64,000 nt of DNA, taken from contig NC_091675.1 in NCBI RefSeq assembly GCF_042453785.1, forward strand, positions 7,948,501-8,012,500. The letters are read 5' to 3'. Source of the stretch: Malus domestica (Eukaryota; Streptophyta; Magnoliopsida; Rosales; Rosaceae). The notes below the pieces were generated by a model. The model had not been told where the DNA came from. It ran no database searches and saw only the letters and a list, made by a program, of their open reading frames with translations. The translations under genes and the position numbers were made by a program. How positions within the stretch are numbered: position 1 is the stretch's first letter; every line of letters starts with the position of its first letter. Of this stretch, positions 21,628 through 32,999 are shown piece by piece.

Positions 21628-22047
21628 GCAACGGTTGAACATGCGGCCGGCCTGGAGGAAAACCGCGCCTCTGACAGATGCAAATAAGGAGAGATTTTTC
21701 AATGTAATTGTCACACGAGATAATACATTACGTATTTCTATATAAATTATGGGATATGTGTGATAAAAGCTTAATAATTTAAAAATTAAAATTTTTCGCC
21801 ACTTACATAAAAAAAACGTGATGTACCATTTGAATTCCCATCACAACTAAAAATTTCTTGCAAATAATAAGTTAAAAACGAAGTTTGGCAAGCACTTTCA
21901 ACGAAATGAGTATTATTTTTATATGATAATGACGTACAGCTCACGGTTTGTGTCTATTTCGCGGAAATTATTAAACATTTTCTTGCGCTATTCCTCCAGC
22001 TGCTAGATATCAGGATATCCTCTTGGAAGAGATCAACAATTTTAGCT

Positions 22048-22602
22048 ATGGACTGCCATGTTCCGTCACTCACACAAACGACAGGAACAGCGCTCCCACA
22101 AGAACTAGCCAAGGCGGTGAATAAACAGAAGACACTGGAAAGCATCGGCGATAAACAAGGGGAAGCAGTAAGCCGTCTGGGAACAACGTTGATATCGCTG
22201 GTCGTCTTTTATATCTCCCTACAAACCTTCATATTCCATTCTGTTAGCCAAAATCCAAACATTCCGTGCAAGTTCTGGTGGGCGCCGTTCAGCCTCTCGT
22301 GTCTGAATTGTGTCATCTTCACCATCCCCTTCAAGAGTTTCGTCACGAGATGGGAGCGTACTCAACGTTATTACGATATCAATTTTCTTGAGCAAGATTT
22401 GGTTCACCTCGAGATTGTGATTTTCTCCTCGGATCACGATCAGCAGCTGGAGCAGCCGGCGGAGATGTTGAGGAGCGATACGACGAAAATATATCAGAGA
22501 CGCGCCTTCATCTGTTTGGTTTCTTTAGCTCTTGTCGCGTACACTATTGTCGTCTTAACGGCATGTCGATACATTCCCTGTCACAAAGTTGCTGTTCTGT
22601 AA
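22048..22602 (+). CDS. Small three-helix membrane protein, unknown function
   Basis: An open frame of 184 codons without introns, starting MDCHVPSLTQTTG and ending CHKVAVL. Three hydrophobic segments stand out: about residues 45-67 (TTLISLVVFYISLQTFIFH), 75-98 (FWWAPFSLSCLNCVIFTIPF) and 155-175 (FICLVSLALVAYTIVVLTAC). A charged stretch between helices two and three (WERTQRYYDIN, then acidic residues) would be cytosolic or lumenal. The N-terminal part ELAKAVNKQKTLESIGDKQG resembles small plant-specific membrane proteins of unknown role. I do not recognise a catalytic motif. The frame stays open a little upstream of this ATG, so an earlier start is possible. Coding bias and length argue for a real gene. 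Confidence 0.7.
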   Translation: MDCHVPSLTQTTGTALPQELAKAVNKQKTLESIGDKQGEAVSRLGTTLISLVVFYISLQTFIFHSVSQNPNIPCKFWWAPFSLSCLNCVIFTIPFKSFVTRWERTQRYYDINFLEQDLVHLEIVIFSSDHDQQLEQPAEMLRSDTTKIYQRRAFICLVSLALVAYTIVVLTACRYIPCHKVAVL

Positions 22603-22609
22603 ACATAGG

Positions 22610-24240
22610 TGGTTGGATTAAGACTTCAAATTACTCTCGGACCGATTAATTAATTTGGACAGCTGGCCTCTTGATTATTTCTGGCCGGCTTCTTAGAAAA
22701 ATAAGTGGCCTTTTTAGGAAGTTGAAGAGATCTTTTAATTATGGTAGTTGAATGGTGATGGTAATACGTATTTAGAGTTTTATTAATTATGGTGGTTGAT
22801 TGGTTGTTGTAATATGTATTTGAATTGGTGATTGTAATATGTATTTGTACCCGAGGAACTCTTTTGTGCGAGCGTTGTTTGCAGAATTGAAAACTTGTAT
22901 GAAAGATTATGTTTGAAAGAATAACAGATTGTGTTGCAAAAATAAATACTATTTATATCGAAAATGTTGGGTGGACCGTTAGAAACAAAGGATTTGATCG
23001 CCACATTTCACACAGATAGTTCATGTGGCCTTGGATTGATAGCAAAAACAGGAAGACATTGGTATATTAGCAAGCTGGAGAGGTAAATAAGAGAACAACA
23101 ATGTTGCATCTGGAGTTATCTGAAGCAATAAAGTATAATTATTTAAGATGGCGCATAAAAGCTTAACTACAGCTACATTGAAGAATACCATGTGAAGATG
23201 CAGAGACAGACTAAAACATGAGAGCCCACCCATGTTCGCACCCAGCAAGATGCTACGTTAGTAAGAATACTGCACTTGAGATAAAATCTAGAGCTGTAAT
23301 TGGCATTTCAGAAAACCAAGTTGTAAAACTGTGAAAATTGAAATAAAAATCAAACATGCAAGAATCCACAGAACATGAAACACATAATAATAAATACAGA
23401 ACTCACCAAACCACTTACCCGAACAACAAGCTTACAGAGAGTAGACCTGTGAGTTTTACATGTATAATCAGAAAAATAACAAAACTGAAATAAGTTTTTA
23501 ATTTTTCAGAGACTTGAAATACTTGTTTCATGTCTGTGTATGTGATTTTAAGTACTTGTTCGATATTATGTATTTGTTTTTCTTCAATGTGTAGTGCTTA
23601 CCATTCTTTTTTCAACTCCTCCACAAAGTCCATGATAAAAATAAATAAAATAAATTAAAAAAAAAAAACAGAAAGAATCCATGGTATAATTGTCAGAATA
23701 ACAGAACTGAAAATAAGATCTCGAGTTCACAGACTGCGAGTACTTGTTTGAAGTCTGTTAATGTGATTTAAGTACTTTGTTTCATAGTATGTATTTTTTT
23801 TTTCTTCAACACATAAGTTTCACATATATGTCAATTTGCGCAAGGTTTCTAATATGGAAAAGAGGATGTATTTCAGGTGGGAAGAGCAGGTTTAACATCA
23901 CCAACAGGCAGCAAAAACGAAAAAAAAAAAGTGTAAAATACTGACCTTTCACTGCGATTGTAACAAAATCGGCAAGGCAGATTCAACCAAGAGATCAGGC
24001 ACAGCCCTCACCTGAAACTGATCCCATCAATCAAATCCCAAAATTAACTGCAAATCACAAAATTACGTGCCCCAAATCGGCCAGAGAACTCATCCAAGAA
24101 CTCATCAGGAACAGATAATTACATTTTTTTCATCATTATCAAGAGTATCTTTGATTGCATCAACCTTTGACGCCAACCTCAGAAGGGTGCATCTAACTCT
24201 AACAACATTCCTCAACAACAATATTAATACCATGGATGCC
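22610..24240. other. Non-coding; diverged local duplications
   Basis: 22740-22850 repeats GTAATA-GTATTTG motifs. 23500-23600 and 23725-23820 are diverged copies of a block containing GTACTTGTTT-A-GTCTGT. 22875-22945 resembles 29845-29915 (GTTTATGTTTGAAA, then TTGTGTTGCAAAA). No gene seen. It would be downstream sequence for both the 184-aa gene and the COQ4 relic. Confidence 0.5.
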
Positions 24241-24251
24241 ATGCATGACAA

Positions 24252-26880
24252 CTTTGCATAGGCAGCGCCAAATGTGTTTCTGGTAGATGCCATGCATGAC
24301 CCACATGTAAAGATATTACACGGGGTTGCTCCAACAGTATGGTCTAAAAAGAAAGAAACACATTGATCTAAGGATAACAAGAAGAAACAGTTGAAAAAAC
24401 AGAAATTCATTATATACCAGCAAGCAAATGGATTAGCAGTGAAATCATGATATCTCAGACCATTCTCAGTCTGTTATTAGTGGCAAAAAAGACGCAAAAT
24501 AGTTTACATAAGAAGAATTAGTTCAATAAGAAACGCATTATAAGTAACGTTACAAAAGCACACCTATAACGGAAGATAACATGCACTATAAAGGTCGCTT
24601 ATAAACCAAGAGCAGCAGCACTCAACACTAAGTTTTTTTTTTTTTTTTGGTTGAAAGGAAACAAAAGAATTTTATAAAAAGGAAAGAAATTACAAAAGAG
24701 GAAAAGAAAACCACGTGGAAAAGATATCCACCTGGAGCTAGAAGATAACTAGCAAGGACCCCTAGTGAAAACTAATTGAACAGAGGAAAAGCTATACCGA
24801 ATCAATTAACGGCTGCTAACAAATCCCTAAATATAGAAGAGAGATTGTAATCTCTAAACTCCACTGAAACCGAAGCCCAAAGGGCTGCCCAGTGTCTTAC
24901 TCTATCCCAAAGCTCCTCTACCCCCACTCCCTTGTAATCCTCAAAGACTCTTTTATTACGCTCGAACCAAATGTTCCAGAAGAGGGCCATCAACAGAGAT
25001 CCCCACAAGGTTTTGGCTTTTCTCCCTTTCCCAAGGGCTTCGAACTTAGTGCTTAGGAGCTCAACACTAAGTATTCAGCAACACAAAGAACAATATTGCA
25101 AATTTTTATATGAATGGCTAAAATATGACTTATGTTTAAGTAATTATCTAAACCAGCATAACAGCTAATACTGTCACAGATATGCTCTAGAATAAATTGT
25201 GTTTCCTTTAGGTTCCTAAAGTCTAACAGAACTGTTTTTAGCCGGTATCCAAGTTAGAGCCATATTTAAATTTCACTACACATAAAATGCACACCAAATT
25301 ATACAAAAATTATGATTTTAATTGGGGCCATATCGTAAAAACATAACCAACAATATTAATACCATAGATTGTAAATAAATACTTTGCACATACGAAGTAA
25401 ATTCATAAGCTAAACTTCTTACTCTGAATTTGTTATAGATCCAGCAGCAGCCTCATGCCTCCTGTGCAAGTGTGCCTCCAGAATGTCCATGAATCAGATG
25501 CAATGCAATCTCATTAGGGTATGCATGTATTTAGAAGGTAAAACAAACAACTCAAACTAATATACAATGCTCCCTCGCACAGACAGACGGAAAGAAAAAC
25601 ATAGATGTCTGAAAACAATTTCATGCATTTAGTTTCACATCAAAAAAAAAAAAACATGACATAGTACAACGCATCAACTGAACCCTGTTTTAGAAGATCC
25701 AATGCACATTTCAGAATGCATGTACATGCACTTATATATTTCAGATAACTAATACAAAAGTGAATAAATAAAGTAACCCTCCTCGCAATTTCAAACACAA
25801 ACCAAATAGCTGACACCAATAGGAAAAGGTAAAAAACAGAAGCTACAAGAAGAAGCCAAACTTATCAAGAGCAGTGACACTAAGATTCAATTTAAATAGA
25901 TTTCCAAGCGAACCCAGTAGCTTTACCTAGGAAGAACAGAAGGGCAAAGCATGCAGCATAATGACATTCAATACAAGCGAAACCAAGGTACCTTCTCCTG
26001 GGTTCCTTTTAAGCATCTAACCGCTGGAGGGTTGCCTCATAGCAGTATCACATATCCTGAATGAAAAGTCAAATTAGAATCTCCTGAACCCAAATAATTA
26101 AGATACAGTGGTATACTATAAAGATACAACTTACAGAAAGGACATGAAAATGAAGGATGTTTAACAAACCTACCAATCATAAAGTAAATTCTAAAGACCA
26201 CGATTACTAAAGAATGAACTTCAATACAATTATACAAGCAACCAAGAAAAAAAATATATATATAGAAGTAGATAGAGTATAGAAGACGAGGGTTTACTCT
26301 GCCTTCAGGGCTCCTCTTCATTCTTTCGAGAACTCTCTCAAATGCAGGCTTCCCAGTTGTCTCTCCAAGAGTTACTATGAGATCAGTTCATCTTGGGTCC
26401 AGCAATGCGCCCACAGTTGAACCGACCGCAACAGTCTAACACGAGGACTTCCTAACATGGCAACTCTCCGATTTTCTTGCAATGCAAATCATTACATGCA
26501 AATTTCAGCAACAATAAATGAAGAAGAACATCAATTTGATCAAAACCTAATTATCATATAACTTAAATTGATCAAACCCAAATACCAAATTGTAGAAAAA
26601 TTAATTGAAACCCAATTGAATAGAGATAAAACCCAACTCACAAACCAAGAGAACAAAACCCAATCAGCAAAATCTCAGATTTGATCCCAAAAATCACCAA
26701 ATCAGAGAAAAACAAGCCGAACACAATTGAACACAGGCAAAACCCAGAGGAAAATCACCTGAGCTGCGGACTACCAGAGCCAGAAGTGGCATGATCAGTC
26801 GAGTCGGAGGGAGAGCACGTGAGAGCAGGGAGGCGTATCGCAGCGAATCGAGCGAGGTGAGCGAGGTGTCAGTGTGCGAC
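24252..26880 (-). pseudogene. COQ4: COQ4-like ubiquinone biosynthesis gene, broken
   Basis: COQ4 is a mitochondrial scaffold and decarboxylase-linked protein of the coenzyme Q complex. Minus-strand exon remains are in order. 26432-26298 reads VAVGSTVGALLDPR, a stop, then [19 protein letters not shown] and [11 protein letters not shown], ending at a GTAAAC donor. 26050-25992 is a small exon with AG and GT borders reading ILL-stop-GNPPAVR. 24304-24252 reads VGHAWHLPE then, one frame over, TFGAAYAK. The last two strings are hallmark COQ4 sequence, normally joined as GHAW-x-P-x-NTFGAAYA. Lesions are TGA at 26388-26390 and a one-base deletion near 24280. Exons for the HDxxH zinc-motif region and C-terminus were not found. 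Retained introns point to a DNA-level duplicate. A possible first exon and 5' UTR lie at about 26780-26960. A LINE fragment sits inside the locus. Confidence 0.75.
24633..25059 (-). mobile_element. 5'-truncated LINE
   Basis: Flanked by a perfect 12-bp TSD, CTCAACACTAAG (24621-24632 and 25060-25071). Its poly-A end appears as a T-run at 24633-24648, so it reads on the minus strand. The ORF at 25008-24802 (ALFWNIWFERNKRVFED) is the extreme C-terminus of plant LINE ORF2. Only the last about 430 bp were copied, as is usual for target-primed reverse transcription. Confidence 0.92.
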
Positions 26881-26959
26881 GTCGAGAGGAGCAGGTCCTG
26901 AGTTTGGAGGGGGAGCGGCAAGGTCGGGGTATCGAGATCGATTTTGGAGTCTGGAGGCA

Positions 26960-27510
26960 GGTACGTGGGGTGTATCAGCTAGGTTTATTTAGAGATACGT
27001 TCGGATTTTGCTTCGGTTGGCTTTTTTCCATTCGAATTTTTCCGGTTTCATTCAATATTCTGTTTTTCGGCTTTTCGTACCCACGTTTAAATTATCAAAT
27101 AAATTGCATAAAATTACCACAATTATAAATCGAATCATAATTTCATACCTTATGTTTTTAACATTTGAATGACATAACTCAACTTATGAAGTCGTTGTAA
27201 TATCAAGTTCGTTAAATTTTATGTTAATTTGACACTTAAATAATGATGTAACAGGAATGAGAAACACTCTTTTACCAACTAAAATAACCCCCCCCCCCCC
27301 GCGGCGGCGCCATTCCAACCCCCAGGGCCAGCCCACAACATCTACATTCCTTCAATTCCTTTCATTCTTTCAATTCCAGAACAATCATCGAATTTGTTGG
27401 TTTGGGTTTCAACCGCAAGCCCCTCCTCGACTATCTCATTTGAAATATCTCATCCCTCGACTCCATCGAGTTCCTCCTCCCTCCCTAGAACGACGTCTTA
27501 CACGGTGAAA
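26960..27510. other. Promoter-side and low-complexity DNA
   Basis: Lies upstream of the COQ4 relic. It includes a run of about 13 C residues at 27288-27300 followed by GCGGCGGCG. The 83-codon ORF downstream of that run is proline-rich and not recognisable. Confidence 0.4.
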
Positions 27511-27511
27511 T

Positions 27512-29725
27512 TTCCGGAATTTTATGAGGAATGGAGCTTGAGAGGAATTTTATGAAGAATGGAGCTTGAGAGGCAGCTCACAGTAGCATATTCTTCTCAA
27601 CAAAATGGTGTTCTTAGAGGAATGATACGACTATTGTGGAGATAGCCAAAAGCATGTTGCATGAGAAGAAGTTTCCCTGTTACTTTTGGGATGAGGCAGT
27701 TAATACTGCAGTCTACATACTCAGCAGACGTCCAACTAAAGTTGTTGATAACATGACTCCATTCCATTTGAGGCAATCAGTGGCAGACTGCAATGAATCA
27801 AAGCACCTTAAGTATTTGGCTGCACCTTTTATAGTTATACCATGTTAACTGAGACTAGGGATGGGCAAATACCCATTGGTTATGGATAACCGCGGTTACC
27901 CGTCCATTTAAATTAAACGGTTACGGTTATGCGTAACCGTTTAGATAAATAAACGGTTATGGGTATAACCGTTTACCCGCAAAATTTAAATAGACGGTTA
28001 TGGGTATTAACCACGGTTATAAACGGGTAACCGTTTACCTATTTATTTTATATATGTAAAACTAACACAAACCATGTTCTCGATCCAATAATACTTAGCA
28101 CCCAATAAATTAGCAAGGAATTCATCGGTCATTCTCTCAATAACACTACTACAGGAATGATAATTCTCATCATCAAGGAATTGGCCAAATTAATTTAAAT
28201 TTCTTGCGGGTAACCGTGAAATTGACAGAAATGCTTTGACAGAAATGTCTTCTAAACAATTTTTGTAACCCAATAATACTTAACAAATTGTATATTTACC
28301 TTCATTGGTAACAGTTAAAAATATCGTCCATAAACTATTATTTCAATTATTGGAATGGTATAAGGACTTAAAAAATTAAAATATGGAAATGTATGATGAA
28401 TGTACCTATAACGGTGTTTAATTGTCTAAAAAAATAAATTATGACAATTTTTTTTTAATTTTCAAGTTGTTAAAAAATATGTAGATGGGTGAAAAAAGGG
28501 TAATGGTAAAAAAAAATGATAAACGGGTTAAAAATGATAAATGGGTAAACGGGTATTAAACGGTTACGGTTAAATGAGTATGCGGTTATGGGTATGGTTA
28601 ACCGTTTATAAACGGTTATGGGTATGGGTATAACTGTTTAGGCAATTACCCAACGGGTAAACGGTTATACGGGTATAAGCATAAACGGTTATGGGTAAAT
28701 TAACCGCGATTACCCGCCCGCATAACCATTGCCCATCCCTAACTGAGACAGAAGTTGGATGAAGAATCTGTCAGAGGAATATTTGTGCGTTATGGAAAGG
28801 CTGAGAAAGGTTACGGATTCTTCAGTTTGACTACAAGGAAGATTATGTTATCTAGAAGCGTAATATTTGATGAAGATGGAACGTGGGATTGGAAGTCTGA
28901 TGAAGAAGCCCTAAGGCATTTCAAGTGAATAGTCTTGATGAAAAGCTAAAGGGAGTTAAGATTGATCAAATTGACACTGACGAAGCATTTCGGGTAGAAG
29001 GGAGAAATATTCAACATGTGTTTGAAAATTCTCAAACTGAGCAAGGTGAATCTGTAAAATCCAATCAAATGACTGAGAAATAGAATTGGCCAGAATGAAT
29101 GTATTGATATTAGTCTACTAACTTTATACAGAGAGTTCCCTATAAACAAGCAGCTGATCTTGCAATACTACCATACAAGAAAGGAAGAAAATATATACAT
29201 AATAATTACTGATTACACGCCTATTCTAGGCCCTTTATGATAGGGATCCTGATTGCTTTCTAACAGAATCTAGTTCCTGAAGTGATACTCCAATCAGGCC
29301 ATATATTTTCATCTGGCAATGGGATTTTCTCTTGGGCTTCAGTTAAGCAGCACAGTGTGACACTGTCAACTGCAAAAGCAGAATACATGAGTGCATCATA
29401 ACAACAACTCAGGTTGTGTGGCTCAGGTTTGTGTCAGAAGATTTTGGTCAGGAACAAACTGAAGCAATTCACCTTTTTGGTGATAACATTTCTGCAATTG
29501 CAAGGATAAGAAATTCAGTCTTTCATCAGATTTCAAAGCATATTGGCAAAAGGTCTCATTCCATTAGAGAAATCCAACATTATCAATCTTGTCTAATGCG
29601 AGTCTGAAGAACAATTGGCATATATTTTTACAAAAGTGTTGCCAAACGACAAGTTCTACATGCTCAGAGGTCTATTTGAAGTGAAATCAACTACAGGTTT
29701 AGAAGAAAGTGCTGAGATATAAGCA
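27512..29725 (+). pseudogene. Ty1/copia polyprotein relic, interrupted
   Basis: The plus strand gives an integrase piece at 27530-27845 (MEIAKSMLHEKKFPCYFWDE, then AVNTAVYILSRRPTK). After the hAT insertion it continues at 28750 (LDEESVRGIFVRYGKAEKG, later SRSVIFDEDGTWDWKS) and then RNase H at 29290-29610 (WLRFVSEDFGQEQTE, LFGDNISAIA). The C-terminal tail YIFTKVLPNDKFYMLRGLFE follows by frame changes. The reverse transcriptase core between about 28950 and 29280 is missing. A 32-bp direct repeat (GAATTTTATGA-GAATGGAGCTTGAGAGG) lies at 27516-27572. No LTRs were found. Confidence 0.88.
27856..28741. mobile_element. hAT non-autonomous element, 886 bp
   Basis: TIRs TAGGGATGGGCAA and TTGCCCATCCCTA with a perfect 8-bp TSD ACTGAGAC (27848-27855 and 28742-28749). 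Removing the element and one TSD rejoins the copia reading frame, which proves the insertion. Both subterminal regions are packed with the motif (A)CGGTTA(T/C) in both orientations, more than twenty times in all; such arrays are typical hAT transposase binding sites. No ORF. Confidence 0.95.
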
Positions 29726-29739
29726 TTTGTCCAGATTTT

Positions 29740-30540
29740 CTTTATTTTTTAGCTTTGAATTTCTGGATTTGTTGTTATTGATTATAATGAACGACTAGGA
29801 TTAGAGCTAGCTCATAGACTAAACTAGAAATCTATGCCCCCGCATTGTTGCACGATTGAAAACCGTACGGAAGTTTATGTTTGAAATATATGAAAAATTG
29901 TGTTGCAAAAGGTTAATTTCCTTCATTTAATTTGCTCGAAATAAAGGACATCAAAATCTCAACCAGAAGGTGAGGAAATTAATTATTGTGTATAACAACC
30001 CTAAAAAAGATACTAACTTTAGAATCAATTCAAGTATATTAACAACATGTTCGCACTCAGTAGAGAAAAACTAATCGAAAGCAAACCTGCAATTCTTCTA
30101 ACTTTATTCTTTAGCCTAAAGATAATTTGTGGGCAAAAACCCCACAAAACCCTTCATTTATTTTGTAAAAGAGAGCAAACTTTAATCAAATGGCATTTCA
30201 CGTCCTGATATATGATAACCAAAACAATAGCAAGCAACTTCAGGTGTTCTATAAAAATTAAGACCAAAGTTAACCAATAATTCCAAAAAAAAAACAAAAA
30301 CAAAACAAACAAACAAACCTCATGTATGAACAAAGAATTTTAATGTGGAATAATTACTTTATTTCTTTTTTGGTTGAAGAAATAATTACTTTTAAGACAT
30401 AAAAATTTAAACAATCCAACCCAACTCAAAATTCCATTTCTCATCAAGAAAAATAGCGGTTTTTAGTCAAAATAGTCCCTGAAATATGCATAATTTATCA
30501 CTTTAGTCTTTGCGATTTGAAATTAATAGAAATGGTTCAT
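29740..30540. other. No gene seen
   Basis: AT-rich sequence with a block (29845-29915) related to 22875-22945 and an A-rich tract at 30280-30320. No coding or structured feature could be supported. Confidence 0.4.
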
Positions 30541-30545
30541 GTTTA

Positions 30546-30933
30546 AGGTTCTAAAAAATGCTAGGCGCTAGTCGGGCGCCTAGCAACTAGGCGGCTAGGC
30601 GAGGTCTAGGTGGGCGCCTAGACGGATTTAGGTAATTTTCTTATATATTATATGAATTAATTAAATTTATTATATCAAATGTAAATAATTATTGAATATT
30701 ATGTTATTTCTTATAGAAGAACATATATATGTGAATGTTTTATGTACATATATAATATGCTTGCCTATGAAAAAAAAAACAAAATATTATCTAAATAATT
30801 CATAATTTATATAACCTTTATATATATATATATTGAGCGCCTAGGCGGCCGCCTAAGTCCTCCCCGCCTAACTGAACGTTTTGGTCTAAATCGAGTCAGA
30901 GCTCTGCCGCCTAGATCGATTTTTAGAACACTG
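30546..30933. mobile_element. GCCTAGGCG-type inverted-repeat MITE
   Basis: The ends read GGTTCTAAAAAATGCTAGGCGC and GATCGATTTTTAGAACACTG; the inner arms carry GGGCGCCTAG and GCGCCTAGGCGGCCGCCTA, and the middle is AT-rich. The form fits a common plant hAT-like MITE. A matching 8-bp TSD was not visible. Confidence 0.6.
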
Positions 30934-31504
30934 TTTATCCACAATCATTCACTTTAGTAATTCCACTATTCATCCTATCTAACAAAGTGGGCTTCAATTT
31001 TTTATTCACACTTTTGCCTTCAGATATCTCTCTATTCTCAACTCCAGACTGCTCTGCATGCTCAGCACAAAAATATCAGTCCGGAAGCTGGAAGTCCATA
31101 GGTTTTATCTCCCCCGATTTGCTCGATGATGTCTCCCCCGATCTGATAGTATGTATTCTTTTTTTCCCTTTTTAAAGATTTTTTTGCTAATATTTCACAG
31201 TACATATGTTGAGTAATTTTCTGAAGAGTAAACATGTTTTAGATTTGAATATGCAGCAATTGATGCACCTGGAGGATTCCTCTTTCAATGGTGCTCTGTC
31301 TTTGCATCTGAGTATATTTGTACCGTAAAAAAGTTAAGGTCTGGGTCTTCCGATTCCGGCGAGCTGTTTCCGTAAGAACGTCGGCGCACCGTGTACCGCG
31401 CCGTCAACCACAGTCCTCCCTGTTTTATTTCCGAATGGTAATTTCACAATTTCCACCATTTTTCACATTTTCCGCCATTTTTTCTCATTCGCATTTGTTT
31501 ACAG

Positions 31505-31980
31505 GGAGGTCGGAGCTTTAGGAGTGTGAAGAAGAGTATACAGAGATTGGAGGAAGCAGCTGTTTCCTGTAGGGGACTCGAAAGACTTGAGATACTGAGA
31601 AGGTGGGTGCTGCTGCTTAACCCGAAAGACTCTAGATACTGAGAAGGTGGGTGCTGCTGCTTAAAGAGGTGGAGAGGCTGAAGCTTTCTCAGGGTTATGT
31701 GGAAGAGAATGAAAGTGCGCCGAAACAACCTGTTTGCTGCCGATGGCACGAATGAGATTCGAAAAAGAATATCTCTGGTTCGATTATGTTTTGTTTTTGC
31801 AATTTTATTCCATTTCATTCAGTTTTATTGCTTTTGTTGGAGTATAGTTTGCTGTTGAAACTTATCATTTTGGTAATGTAATTAGGTTTGTATTATGACT
31901 CTGATGTTCGCAGTGAACCAATGGATTTCCGCGAAGTTTTTCTTCAAAATCAGGCTTTGGAGGGCATAACACTATCTATG
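31505..31980 (+). pseudogene. Remains of a plant coiled-coil protein gene
   Basis: An exon begins after TTTACAG at 31505 and reads GGRSFRSVKKSIQRLEEAAV, then SCRGLERLEILRRWVLLL. A second exon at about 31891-31980 reads YDSDVRSEPMDFREVFLQNQ then ALEGITLSM and ends at a GTAATA donor. From memory these match the N-terminal part of a large plant coiled-coil protein annotated as SMC-like; that name is uncertain. A 44-bp tandem duplication (31579-31622 and 31623-31666) adds a stop and shifts the frame. Later exons are absent, with YBEY sequence following only about 300 bp on. Confidence 0.65.
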
Positions 31981-32247
31981 GTAATATATCTGAGAAATGA
32001 ATGCTGCTTATATTAATGAAATTTAAAACATCTCTATCAAAGGAATGAGATGAATGCTAAGATGGATGACTAAATGTGCTACGCTAAGAGATTACTTATT
32101 TTGTTAGTTAGGGGAAGCACTTAGTGGAAGCAGGATGGGAAATTATTCAAGTATAGATGATTTTGTTGAGCCGGCTGCTCTTTGTTTTTGCTCAGGCATT
32201 GCCACACATGCACTTGGTTTGTGAGGTATATGGAGTTTTGCGTTGGT

Positions 32248-32987
32248 GGATTCGAGAGCATAGAGCTTTCAGTGCTTCTTTGCAACTACGAGGTCATCTG
32301 AAAACTTAACAAGGAATGGAGAAACAAGGGCCATGCCACTGATGTTCTTTCGCTGTCGCAGCATGTCCCTAATCTTAAGCTTCCCATTATACTAGCTCAT
32401 TACTTTTTTAGTTTTTTGGTTCCGTTTCTTTTTGCATAATTTTAATCACTGAACATTTGTATTATATGCAGCTTATGTTGGGTGACATTGTGATTTCTGT
32501 TGAGACAGCGACAAGGCAAGCAGAGGAAAGAGGCCACAAGCTTATTGATGAGATACGTGTTCTCATGGTTAGTTGGTTTTAGGATTTTTTCCGTTAGAGA
32601 GCTTTTTAGTGTCGTTTGATGACTTTAATTACTGAACCCTCCTGCAGATACATGAGTTGTTCATTTACTAGGATTTGATCATGAGATTAGTGAAGAGGCC
32701 GAAGTGGAAATGGAGAAGGAGGAGCTTCTTTTAAAGAGTCTTGGGTGGAAGGGGAAATGATTAATTCAAAGTGCACATGATGCCGAAACTCACAAATTCC
32801 CATGAGGGAAAACCAGATGGTAATTTCATCTTTTACAGCTTCAGTTTCACATCATTCGTCATTGGATTTGCTAATATAAGTTTTTAGTGAGATAATCTTA
32901 CTGGTGAATTGTTAAAAGGCAGGAAGAGAGAAAGCAGCCTGTGATTTTATAAACTAAAGTTCAGATGCATTTTCTGTGGTATGGATG
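32248..32987 (+). pseudogene. YBEY: YBEY (plastid endoribonuclease) gene fragment, broken
   Basis: YBEY is a zinc metallo-RNase needed for plastid rRNA processing. Four exons with GT/AG borders are readable. 32248-32395: ESIELSVLLCNYEVI, stop, KLNKEWRNKGHATDVLSLSQ. 32472-32567: LMLGDIVISVETATRQAEER and GHKLIDEIRVLM. 32648-32819: LGFDHEISEEAEVEMEKEE. 32923-32987: FYKLKFRCIFCGMDG, the start of the HAD-like C-terminal domain of the plant protein. Lesions are TGA at 32299-32301 (arginine expected), a one-base deletion in the third exon that breaks the H-G-x-L-H-L-x-G-x-D-H metal motif, a TGA in WKGK-stop-LIQS, and a stop in the fourth exon. The N-terminal transit peptide and most of the HAD domain are missing. 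Confidence 0.88.
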
Positions 32988-32999
32988 GTAAGTTGGCGG

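Noticed and set aside
27257..27508. 83-codon proline-rich ORF after the C-run
   Set aside because: Starts in a homopolymer and GCG repeat and has no recognisable motif; probably chance.
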